Origin: Abiotrophia sp965245735
GTDB taxonomy: Bacteria; Bacillota; Bacilli; Lactobacillales; Aerococcaceae
Length of the DNA stretch: 24,813 bases
NCBI GenBank assembly: GCA_965245735.1
Contig: CBDFAX010000028.1
Location: forward strand, 1-24,813
Reading direction: 5' to 3'
The position numbers were made by a program, and so were the translations under genes. Position 1 is the first letter of the stretch, and the number at the start of each line of letters is the position of its first letter. Shown in pieces: positions 12,997 to 20,495 of this stretch. Under the pieces are notes generated by a model. It did no database searches, was not told the DNA's origin, and was given only the letters and a program-made list of their open reading frames with translations.

Positions 12997-14742
12997 ATGT
13001 TAGCTGCCATGTGGCAATTTATTAAACGTTATCCGATGACTTACCTGATTATTCTGCTTTCCATTATTGCCAACTATATCTTGTGGGTCATTCCTACGCG
13101 CGTGACTCAGACCATTATTGATGCTATGGCCGACCACTCGCTGACGGGTCAGAGCCTGGCACTCTTTATTGGCATTATCCTGGTAGTGTCGGTGGCTCAA
13201 TACACATCTGAATATCTATGGATGAGTCGACTCTTTAGTCAATCGGCATTCTATATCAAGGAAGTCAAGCTCAATCTCTACCAGAAGATCATTAGCATGC
13301 GAATTCAATTTTTTGAAAAGTTCCGCTCTGGTGATATGATGACTCGTTTTACTTCTGATGTTAGGGGAATTGAGGATTTTATGGGCTATGGCTTAATGGG
13401 CTTTCTCTTATCCGCAGGTACCTACTTTATCATTATTCCCATTATGCTGTCTATTTCCTGGAAGGTGACCCTCTTAGCGCTTATTCCTTCTAGTCTCATC
13501 CTGCTTCCTCTTGTAATCTTAACGCGTCGACAAGAAGAAGCCGTGACGCAACAACGCGATGCGGTTGCTGCCCTCAGTAATGAGGTCTTAGAGGTCATAG
13601 AAGGCATTCGAGTGACGCGCGCTTACGGTAACAAACAAGAAGCCAGTCAACGTTTTCAGGCCAAAACGCGCGATTTAGCCAGCAAGGCTATCCGGATTAT
13701 GTACTACCAAGCGGCGTTTGGGCGCCTATCCATTACCATTATTTCCCTGACCGCGGCCTTAGTCATTGGTGTAGGGGGATTGGAAATGGCGGCAGGGCAT
13801 TTGACATTGGGCCAAATTATTGCCTTGCAACTCTATTCACTTTCACTTGCTGAACCGCTCTGGTCCTTAACTGATTTAATTGTCGTCTATCAAAATGCCA
13901 AAGTCAGCTATGGTAAGATCCAAGAATTATTGGAAGCTAGCGATGATTTGGCCAGTCAAGGGACTCAAAGGCTAAGTGACCTAGAGGAGCTGAGTCTAGC
14001 TGATTATAGTTTCCGCTATCAAGGAGCTTCTGAAGACAGTCTCAGTCACATTCATCTGCGCCTTAAGAAAGGCCAGACGCTGGGGATTGTCGGTAAGACA
14101 GGTAGCGGCAAGACCACCCTGGTTCGCCAATTCCTATGCCAGTATCCCATTGGCCAGGGTGAATTCTTAGTCAACGACCAACCAATAAGTGATTTTAATC
14201 GTCACGATATGGAAAAGCTGATTGGCTATGTACCGCAAGAGCACTTACTCTTTTCGCGAACTGTAAGGGAGAATATTCTCTTGGGTAATCCTTCTGCCAG
14301 TCAGAAGCAAGTGGATGTTGCGGTGGCCATTGCAGCCTTTAGCCAAGACTTGGAACGTATGTCGGAGGGCTACGACACTCTAATTGGTGAGAAAGGGGTG
14401 GCTATTTCGGGCGGTCAGAAACAACGTATCTCCATTGCCCGCGCCATGATTAAGGAACCCGAGCTCCTCATCTTAGACGATGCCTTATCGGCAGTTGATG
14501 CGCGGACCGAACGTATTATTATTGAAAATATCCAAACCCTACGAGCCGGTAAGACCAATATTATTACTACCCATCGCTTATCAGCTGTGGAGCATGCCGA
14601 TTGGATTGTGGTACTAGACCAAGGCCGCATTGTAGAAGAAGGGCGCGCAGAAGAGCTCATTGCCCTAGGCGGTTGGTATGCTGAACAAGCATGGCGCCAA
14701 CGCCTAAATGAAGAAGTCTCAGAAGAGGAGGTGATGGCATGA
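12997..14742 (+). CDS. ABC multidrug exporter, half-transporter with degenerate Walker B (BmrC/LmrC-like)
   Basis: 581 residues: six transmembrane helices in the first 300 (ABC type-1 exporter fold), then a nucleotide-binding domain. Walker A is GKTGSGKTT (residues 366-374), the signature is ISGGQ (470-474), Walker B is LLILDD with Asp495 where a catalytic Glu is expected, and the switch histidine is His526 in TTHRLS. Asp in place of Glu is the hallmark of the non-hydrolysing site in heterodimeric exporters such as BmrCD, LmrCD and TM287/288. It should pair with the next gene, overlapping by ATGA, to export drugs or lipophilic compounds. The frame stays open back to 12883, but that would cross the hairpin; ATG at 12997 has AAGGGGG at 6 bases. 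Control probably comes from the 5' leader. Confidence 0.93.
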   Translation: MLAAMWQFIKRYPMTYLIILLSIIANYILWVIPTRVTQTIIDAMADHSLTGQSLALFIGIILVVSVAQYTSEYLWMSRLFSQSAFYIKEVKLNLYQKIISMRIQFFEKFRSGDMMTRFTSDVRGIEDFMGYGLMGFLLSAGTYFIIIPIMLSISWKVTLLALIPSSLILLPLVILTRRQEEAVTQQRDAVAALSNEVLEVIEGIRVTRAYGNKQEASQRFQAKTRDLASKAIRIMYYQAAFGRLSITIISLTAALVIGVGGLEMAAGHLTLGQIIALQLYSLSLAEPLWSLTDLIVVYQNAKVSYGKIQELLEASDDLASQGTQRLSDLEELSLADYSFRYQGASEDSLSHIHLRLKKGQTLGIVGKTGSGKTTLVRQFLCQYPIGQGEFLVNDQPISDFNRHDMEKLIGYVPQEHLLFSRTVRENILLGNPSASQKQVDVAVAIAAFSQDLERMSEGYDTLIGEKGVAISGGQKQRISIARAMIKEPELLILDDALSAVDARTERIIIENIQTLRAGKTNIITTHRLSAVEHADWIVVLDQGRIVEEGRAEELIALGGWYAEQAWRQRLNEEVSEEEVMA

Positions 14743-16493
14743 GTATCCCATTAAGATTATTTCGATTGGTCAAGGTAGAGTGGCGCCTCTTCCTCCTAGG
14801 CCTAGTGCTCTTGGGCGGGGGGACCATTATTCAAAACTATGCCCCCTTAGAAATTCAAAGAGTCATTGACCAGGTGCTCACGCCTGTCTTCAATCAGGGC
14901 AAGGAACTGGATAGGGCAGCTATGTTGCAACATCTGGGCTTCTATGTAGGTTTGATTGCCTTAGCTTCGATTATCGGCTATTTTGCCAGCATTGTCTTGA
15001 TGTCATGTGCCAACCGCATAGTGAAATACATCCGCAATAAGGCCTTCGATGTCATGCAGAATCTGCCGGTCTCATATTTTGATGATAAGCCTGCCGGCAA
15101 GATTTCCTCTCGTATTATTAATGACACTGAGACTCTTAGAAGCAACTTCTACGGTGGTATCATGTCTCAAGCCTTTCTTAGTTTGGCTCAGGTGATCATT
15201 ATTTATGTCTTTATCTTTAGCTTGAACTGGTATATCGGCTTGGCCCTTTTACTGCTCTTACCACTCTTTTATTTCTGGTATGTGCTCTACAGCCGCCAAG
15301 TCTCTCAGGCTATGAAGGTTTTCTTCGAAGCTCAGAGTGAGGTTAATTCCCAGGTCAATGAAACCATGAACGGCAGTGTCATGATTCAGCTTTCTCAAAT
15401 AGAATCCAGCTTCAAATCTCGTTTCCAAACAATCGTGGAGCAGATGTACCAAGCAGCCCTAAAATGGATTCGCGTGGACTCCACGGTCTCCTGGAGCTTG
15501 GGTGAATTGCTCAACCGGTCCTTTGTTGCCTTAATTTTGGCTGTGGTGGGTTATCAATTTTTAGGCCAGACACTGGCAATAACAGTTGGTCAACTCTTTA
15601 TCTATATTAACTACTTGGACCGTCTCTTCATGAACCTCAATAACTTTGTCCGTCAATTCTCCCAGATTCAACAATCGGTAGCAACCGGCCAACGGGTGTT
15701 AGAGTTGCTAGATGCGGAGCAGGAAGTGGAGGTAGACCGAGACTTGGTAGTGACTCAAGGTCAAGTCGAGTTCAAGCATGTTAACTTTGCCTATGTGCCG
15801 GGCCAACCCGTCTTGAAAGATCTGAATCTGTTGGCTCAACCAGGTCAGACCATTGCACTGGTGGGGCATACAGGCTCGGGTAAGAGTTCCATGATTAACC
15901 TCTTGTTCCGCTTCTATGACCCCCAAGAAGGCCAGATTCTCATTGATGGCCAAGCCATTGGCGACTATTCCCGCGAAAGTGTCCGCAAGGAAATGGGGAT
16001 TGTGCTCCAAGACCCTTATCTCTTCACTGGAACTATTGCTTCTAATGTGACCATGGGGAATGAGACCATTGATGATGCGGCCGTCTGGCAAGCCCTTGAG
16101 CGGGTTGGGGCCAAGGATATGGTCAGCCGCCTGCCTCAAGGCATTCAGGCTCCTGTCTTTGAAAAAGGGGCTACCTATTCCAGTGGCGAACGCCAACTGA
16201 TTAGTTTTGCCCGGACCTTGGCAGCGGATCCTAAGATTTTGATTCTGGATGAGGCAACGTCCCATATTGATACGGAGACAGAAGAAATCATCCAGCATGC
16301 CATGAAGGTCGTAAGTCATGGACGGACCACCTTTATCATTGCCCACCGCCTGTCAACCATTCAAGACGCTGATTTAATTTTGGTCTTGCATGAAGGCCAG
16401 ATTGTGGAGCGTGGCAATCATCAAGCCTTGCTAGCCCAAGGCGGACGCTATGCTGAAATGTATCGTATGCAGTTGCAACAAGCAAATGGCTAG
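14739..16493 (+). CDS. ABC multidrug exporter, partner half-transporter with degenerate signature (BmrD/LmrD-like)
   Basis: 584 residues: six transmembrane helices, then the ATPase domain. Walker A is GHTGSGKSS (376-384). The signature reads SSGER (481-485), departing from LSGGQ. Walker B is ILILDE with an intact catalytic Glu505, and the switch histidine is in IAHRLS. Combined with the partner's ISGGQ, this subunit's Walker A/B forms the one active ATP site; its own SSGER faces the partner's Asp495 to form the inactive site. This complementary damage is strong evidence that the two act as an obligate heterodimer. Its ATG overlaps the partner's stop by four bases and has GAGGAGGTGATGGC upstream, ensuring balanced translation. 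The acetyltransferase gene follows after 23 bases. Confidence 0.94.
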   Translation: MSIPLRLFRLVKVEWRLFLLGLVLLGGGTIIQNYAPLEIQRVIDQVLTPVFNQGKELDRAAMLQHLGFYVGLIALASIIGYFASIVLMSCANRIVKYIRNKAFDVMQNLPVSYFDDKPAGKISSRIINDTETLRSNFYGGIMSQAFLSLAQVIIIYVFIFSLNWYIGLALLLLLPLFYFWYVLYSRQVSQAMKVFFEAQSEVNSQVNETMNGSVMIQLSQIESSFKSRFQTIVEQMYQAALKWIRVDSTVSWSLGELLNRSFVALILAVVGYQFLGQTLAITVGQLFIYINYLDRLFMNLNNFVRQFSQIQQSVATGQRVLELLDAEQEVEVDRDLVVTQGQVEFKHVNFAYVPGQPVLKDLNLLAQPGQTIALVGHTGSGKSSMINLLFRFYDPQEGQILIDGQAIGDYSRESVRKEMGIVLQDPYLFTGTIASNVTMGNETIDDAAVWQALERVGAKDMVSRLPQGIQAPVFEKGATYSSGERQLISFARTLAADPKILILDEATSHIDTETEEIIQHAMKVVSHGRTTFIIAHRLSTIQDADLILVLHEGQIVERGNHQALLAQGGRYAEMYRMQLQQANG

Positions 16494-16516
16494 TAGCCGT
16501 GAAAAGGAGGCTTAGC

Positions 16517-17056
16517 ATGAGTAACTTATATCTTAAGGAGATTAGTCCAGCCGATTATCCGGCACTTGCAGCCTATCGTCAGGCCTATCTAAATCTTAAA
16601 TTAGTCGCCCATGGCTGTGGCGACCTTGAAAACTATGACGATATGGCAGCTTGGCATCAAAGACAAGTGGCCCTGACCAAACCTGAGACCCTTCCCGAGG
16701 GCTATGCGCCAGCCAAAATATGGTTAGTGATGGAGCCGTCCACTCAGGATGGTGCCAGTGATCGCTTGGTTGGTCTAAGTAATTTGCGGCTTGAATTAAC
16801 GGATTATTTGCGTCAGTTCGGTGGTCATGTCGGTTACTCAATCGCGCCAGATTGCTGGGGCCAGGGTTATGGCACCCAACTCTTGGCCTTAACTCTAGAT
16901 AAGGCTCGTCAAGAGGGGCTCCGGCGACTACTGATTACCTGTGACCAATCCAATCTGGGTTCAGCACGTGTTATTGAGAAGAATGGCGGGATTTTGGAAA
17001 ATATGGTGACGGAACCAGACGGCAATCTCTTGTGTCGTTATTGGATTGACTTATAG
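16517..17056 (+). CDS. GNAT-family N-acetyltransferase
   Basis: 179 residues, one GNAT fold. The acetyl-CoA pyrophosphate-binding motif is seen in GYSIAPDCWGQGYGTQLL, with Gln116-Gly117-Tyr118-Gly119 as the (Q/R)xxGx(G/A) core, followed by the helix LALTLDKARQEGLRRLLITC and N.GSARVIEKNGG, the usual C-terminal motif B in which the Asn and the 'K.GG' helix line the substrate side. Such enzymes acetylate amino groups of small molecules, peptides or ribosomal proteins; no substrate is indicated. A GTG at 16499 is in frame, but AAAAGGAGG lies at 16502-16510 and points to ATG at 16517. No terminator separates it from the exporter pair, so it probably belongs to that operon and ends it. Confidence 0.9.
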   Translation: MSNLYLKEISPADYPALAAYRQAYLNLKLVAHGCGDLENYDDMAAWHQRQVALTKPETLPEGYAPAKIWLVMEPSTQDGASDRLVGLSNLRLELTDYLRQFGGHVGYSIAPDCWGQGYGTQLLALTLDKARQEGLRRLLITCDQSNLGSARVIEKNGGILENMVTEPDGNLLCRYWIDL

Positions 17057-17063
17057 CTGATAG

Positions 17064-17090
17064 AAAGCGGGAGCCTGTCTCCCGCTTTTT
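17064..17090 (+). terminator. Rho-independent terminator after the acetyltransferase
   Basis: AAAGCGGGAG (17064-17073) and CTCCCGCTTT (17079-17088) pair perfectly around CCTGT, and the T-run continues to 17090. Confidence 0.92.
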
Positions 17091-17161
17091 GAGCATTATA
17101 GAAGGGATTTTGGATCAAATGGTGTAGTATAGAAGGGTAGAGATTATGAGGAGGTATTTGC

Positions 17162-18514
17162 ATGACTGCAAACTATGATTTAATTGTAATTGGTGGCGGT
17201 AGCGGCGGTGTGGCGACAGCCAATCGCGCGGCTATGTACGGCGCCAAGGTAGCCTTGATTGAAGGCAAACGCTTAGGAGGAACCTGTGTCAACGAAGGCT
17301 GTGTGCCTAAGAAAATCACCTGGTATGCGGCTCACATGGCCGATGTCATGAACCAAGTAGGGCCAGGCTATGGCTTCCAAGATCTTCACTATCAATTTAA
17401 CTACCAGGAATTTGTTAAGGCTCGTGATACCTATGTGGCCAATGCCCGCGCTAGCTATGAGCGTGGTTTATTGAATAATGGCATTGATTACATCAAGGGT
17501 TATGCTAAATTCGTCGATAACCATACGGTCCAAGTTAATGGTCAAAACTATTCAGCTTCTTACTTTATGATTGCAACAGGTGGCCGTCCAGCAGTGCCAC
17601 AAGTGCCAGGCCACGATCTCTTGGATACGTCTGATTCCTTCTTCGAATGGCAAGACCTGCCTCAATCAGTTGCCGTTGTGGGCGCAGGTTATATTGCTGT
17701 AGAGTTGGCCGGTGTCTTACATGCTTTGGGGGTAGAGTCTCACTTAGTCGTCCGCTATGACCGCCCATTACGTAAATTTGACTCCATGCTTAGCCAAGCC
17801 TTGTTGGATACCATGGCAGAACATGGCCCAACTTTACACGCTCATACCCAGTTCGACGAATATCGTCGTCGCCAGGATGGCAAGATTGAATGCTTGTCTC
17901 AAGGGCAAGTAGTCTTAGTAGTGGATCGGGTCATTGCAGCCATTGGTCGGGCCCTTAATTCCGACGCTCTAGGCTTGGAAAATACCGACATTCAAGTCAA
18001 CGAACGAGGCATTATCCAAGTCAATGACCAACATCAAACAGCCGTCCCACATATTTATGCAGTAGGGGATGTAATCGGTCGACCAGCCTTGACGCCGGTC
18101 GCTATCCGCGCAGGCCGTCATGTGGCAGAGTATCTCTTCAATGGGGCAGCCTCAGCTGCCATTGATTACAGCCAAATTCCAACAGTTGTCTTCTCCCACC
18201 CGGCGATTGCCACAGTAGGTTACACTCAAGAAGAAGCAGAAGCTAAATTCGGTGCAGACACTCTTAAAGTCTACACTAGCCAGTTCAACTCCATGTATCA
18301 ACGGGCTGCCGGGCTCAATGTTCCTTCTAAGTTTAAGTTGGTCTGCCATGGCCCTGAAGAGAAGATTGTCGGCCTACACGCCATTGGTGAAGGAGTGGAT
18401 GAAATGCTTCAAGGCTTTGCGGTGGCTATTAAGATGGGGGCGACTAAGGCGGACTTCGATGCCACCATCGCCATTCACCCAACCGGTTCGGAAGAGTTTG
18501 TTACCATGCGTTAA
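17162..18514 (+). CDS. gor: Glutathione-disulfide reductase
   Basis: Reduces oxidised glutathione with NADPH; FAD-dependent, cytosolic homodimer. 450 residues, the usual length. The FAD-binding GGGSGGVATANRAAMYGAKV is followed by the redox disulfide in GGTCVNEGCVPKK (Cys42, Cys47). The second Rossmann motif VAVVGAGYIAVELAGVLHAL is followed by VVRYDRPLRKFD, where the two arginines favour NADPH over NADH. The C-terminal HPTGSEEFVTMR supplies His439 and Glu444 of the partner active site. ATG has GAGGAGGTATTTGC upstream. The sequence 17091-17161 holds a possible weak promoter (TAGTAT at 17125-17130) without a convincing -35. It leads a compact four-gene plus-strand operon ending with map. Confidence 0.95.
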   Translation: MTANYDLIVIGGGSGGVATANRAAMYGAKVALIEGKRLGGTCVNEGCVPKKITWYAAHMADVMNQVGPGYGFQDLHYQFNYQEFVKARDTYVANARASYERGLLNNGIDYIKGYAKFVDNHTVQVNGQNYSASYFMIATGGRPAVPQVPGHDLLDTSDSFFEWQDLPQSVAVVGAGYIAVELAGVLHALGVESHLVVRYDRPLRKFDSMLSQALLDTMAEHGPTLHAHTQFDEYRRRQDGKIECLSQGQVVLVVDRVIAAIGRALNSDALGLENTDIQVNERGIIQVNDQHQTAVPHIYAVGDVIGRPALTPVAIRAGRHVAEYLFNGAASAAIDYSQIPTVVFSHPAIATVGYTQEEAEAKFGADTLKVYTSQFNSMYQRAAGLNVPSKFKLVCHGPEEKIVGLHAIGEGVDEMLQGFAVAIKMGATKADFDATIAIHPTGSEEFVTMR

Positions 18515-18536
18515 GACTTGAGCTGGAGGCGAGATA

Positions 18537-18785
18537 ATGGTAATATCTTTATTAGTTGGCGTCTTCCTGGGCTGGCTCATGGCATTACTCTACCATGAGC
18601 TACCCGAAAGCAGAAGTCGCTTCATGGTAGCCGGCTTAATTGGTGCCTGGATTGGTAATTATTTTTGGTTCAAGCTAGGGCCTGCCATCTACGGATTTGC
18701 GCCTATTCCAAGTTTCTTAGGAGCAGGGCTCTTCCTAGGTCTAGCCTGGTTACTGGTTAATTTAACGGTCTCAAGCAAGCAATAA
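18537..18785 (+). CDS. Small three-helix membrane protein, GlsB/YeaQ/YmgE-like
   Basis: 82 residues with three hydrophobic, glycine-rich segments: VISLLVGVFLGWLMALLY, FMVAGLIGAWIGNYFWF and FLGAGLFLGLAWLLVNLTV. The size, the basic loop after helix 1 and the 'G.IGAWIGNY' pattern in helix 2 resemble the GlsB/YeaQ/YmgE (transglycosylase-associated) stress membrane proteins. Function in that family is not established. ATG at 18537 has CTGGAGGCGAG upstream. It lies 22 bases after gor and 12 before the thioesterase gene, so it is almost certainly co-transcribed. Alternative: an unrelated small membrane protein of similar shape. Confidence 0.7.
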   Translation: MVISLLVGVFLGWLMALLYHELPESRSRFMVAGLIGAWIGNYFWFKLGPAIYGFAPIPSFLGAGLFLGLAWLLVNLTVSSKQ

Positions 18786-18797
18786 AGAGGTGTATCG

Positions 18798-19559
18798 ATG
18801 GTTCAAACCCGCTTTTCTAAGTTTTTCCCACGTCAAGAAATCGTCCACAAGCAGGGGATTATTGAACCCCAGCGTATGATTCGTTATGCTCTTATCACCT
18901 CTGGTGCCCATGACCAAGTGGTTCGGACCCAACTCAACTATGCCTTTGTCAGTGAGACCCAATCTTGGATTGTTACGCAATACCGATTGGAGCTAGTTGA
19001 TTGCTATCAAGGACAGGATGATCTAAGAGTTGAAACCTTGCTCTGCGAAGCCAACCGTTTCTTCTGTAATCGCCGCTTCCGCTTCTATGAAGGAGACCGG
19101 CTGCTGGCCATTGTAGAAGCCCAATATGTCATCTTGGACTTGGATAAGCGGCGGATTGTGCGCTTACCAATTGAGTCTTTCCAAGAGGCCAATTTGGTCA
19201 TAGCAGAAGAAGAGCCAGCTCATTTTGATCCGGTAAAATGGCAAGGGGACCAAGTTCAAGAAAGTAAGACGTCGCCTTTAGCTATTACGCCAGAGGTCAT
19301 CGACGAAAATGGTCATGTTAACAATCTGGTCTATATTGGCTGGGCCCTAGACCAATTAGCTAGTCAAGCGCCATACTCTAGCTGTTATATCAAGTACGGC
19401 AGTGAACTCCTGCCTAGCGACCAAGTGGAGATTCGAAGCCAGGTGCTTCCTCTGGGCGACCAGCAATGGGTGACCGACCATCAAATTTATAATCTAAGTA
19501 AGGATAAAGTTGCCTGCCTGGTTCAGTTTGTCTGGAACCAGCCGGTGGACTTAGCCTAA
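18798..19559 (+). CDS. Acyl-ACP thioesterase (FatA/FatB-like double hotdog)
   Basis: 253 residues forming two tandem hotdog domains, the bacterial acyl-ACP thioesterase layout. The enzyme hydrolyses acyl-ACP to release free fatty acid, trimming or recycling acyl chains in the cytosol. The second domain carries the family active site DENGHVNN (Asp169, Asn171, His173), with Glu203 in YGSELLPSD as the probable last catalytic residue, matching the Asp-Asn-His-Glu arrangement of bacterial members. The N-terminal domain includes RYALITSGAHDQV and the substrate-gating strands around WIVTQYRLEL. ATG has AAAGAGGTG upstream. Neighbours (gor, small membrane protein, map) give no lipid-pathway context, so the pairing looks incidental. 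Confidence 0.9.
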   Translation: MVQTRFSKFFPRQEIVHKQGIIEPQRMIRYALITSGAHDQVVRTQLNYAFVSETQSWIVTQYRLELVDCYQGQDDLRVETLLCEANRFFCNRRFRFYEGDRLLAIVEAQYVILDLDKRRIVRLPIESFQEANLVIAEEEPAHFDPVKWQGDQVQESKTSPLAITPEVIDENGHVNNLVYIGWALDQLASQAPYSSCYIKYGSELLPSDQVEIRSQVLPLGDQQWVTDHQIYNLSKDKVACLVQFVWNQPVDLA

Positions 19560-19578
19560 GAAGGAGTGTATCTAATCC

Positions 19579-20337
19579 ATGATTACCTTAAAATCACCGC
19601 GTGAAATCGATGCTATGGCTAAGTCCGGCGAGATTTTGGCGGGTATTCATGTCCAGTTGCGTGACTTTATTAAACCAGGTCTAACGACAGCTCAAGTAGA
19701 CAAGTTTGTTCAAGACAAGATTGAAGCTGCCGGGGCAGTGGCTGCTCAAATTGGCTATGAAGGCTATAAATATGCGACATGTACCAGTGTCAATGACGAA
19801 ATCTGTCATGGTTTTCCATCTAATTATGTGCTTAAGGACGGCGATATCGTCAAAGTAGACTTCTGTGTGGATTTGGCAGGGGCTATTTCAGATTCTTGCT
19901 GGACCTATGCAGTCGGTCAGGTCAGCCCTGAAAATCAAGCCCTTATGGAAGTGACCAAGGAAGCTCTCTATAAGGGGATTGAAGCGGCTCAAGTCGGCAA
20001 TCGCATTGGAGACATCGGCCATGCCATCCAAACCTATGCTGAAGCAAAGGGTTACGGGGTAGTCCGTGACTTTATCGGCCACGGCATTGGTCCAACCATC
20101 CACGAAGAACCAGGTATTCCACATTATGGGACCAAGGGTAAGGGCTTGCGCCTCAAGGAAGGCATGACCATCACCATTGAGCCAATGATTACGACTGGTA
20201 CTTGGCAAATGAAGATGGATAATAACGGTTGGACGGCACGTACCCGCGACGGGGGCAACTGTGCCCAGTATGAGCACTCCTTAGTTATTACCAAGGAAGG
20301 GCCGCGCATTCTGACCCAACAAGTGCCTGAAGGCTAG
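19579..20337 (+). CDS. map: Methionine aminopeptidase, type I
   Basis: Removes the initiator methionine from nascent proteins in the cytosol. 252 residues, the minimal bacterial type Ia form without a zinc-finger extension. All five metal ligands can be placed: Asp94 and Asp105 in VDFCVDLAGAISDS, His168 in GHGIG, Glu201 in ITIEPMI and Glu232 in AQYEHS. The catalytic histidines are His77 in EICHG and His175 in TIHEEPG. The ribosome site AAGGAG is 12-13 bases from ATG, longer than for its neighbours, which may lower translation. It lies 19 bases after the thioesterase gene and is the last gene before a strong terminator. Confidence 0.96.
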   Translation: MITLKSPREIDAMAKSGEILAGIHVQLRDFIKPGLTTAQVDKFVQDKIEAAGAVAAQIGYEGYKYATCTSVNDEICHGFPSNYVLKDGDIVKVDFCVDLAGAISDSCWTYAVGQVSPENQALMEVTKEALYKGIEAAQVGNRIGDIGHAIQTYAEAKGYGVVRDFIGHGIGPTIHEEPGIPHYGTKGKGLRLKEGMTITIEPMITTGTWQMKMDNNGWTARTRDGGNCAQYEHSLVITKEGPRILTQQVPEG

Positions 20338-20369
20338 CTTGCTGGTTTACGCGCTTAATAGATAGTTGG

Positions 20370-20398
20370 AAAGAGGGGATTAATTTCCTCTCTTTTTT
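20370..20398 (+). terminator. Rho-independent terminator after map
   Basis: AAAGAGGGGA (20370-20379) pairs with TCCTCTCTTT (20386-20395) with one G-T pair, and the T-run continues to 20398. It closes the gor-map operon. Confidence 0.88.
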
Positions 20399-20421
20399 GC
20401 TTAGATAAGTCGGGGTCAATC

Positions 20422-20450
20422 ATGAAATTTAAGGGAATTTATGCTATAAT
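20422..20450 (+). promoter_or_regulatory. ftsK: ftsK promoter
   Basis: ATGAAA (20422-20427), a 17-base gap and a perfect TATAAT at 20445-20450, preceded by TG at 20442-20443 (extended -10). The start near 20457 leaves about 40 bases to the ATG. Confidence 0.72.
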
Positions 20451-20495
20451 AGTAGGTGATGAACATTTTTACTAATTGATGAAGGAGGGGACCCT

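Noticed and set aside
15708..16346. Open frame of 212 codons on the minus strand inside the second ABC gene
   Set aside because: It lies antisense to a conserved ATPase domain, has no ribosome site and no recognisable domain; it reflects codon bias of the sense gene.
17091..17161. Promoter for gor
   Set aside because: TAGTAT/TATAGA at 17125-17133 could be a -10, but no -35 at a usable distance was found, so no feature was listed.
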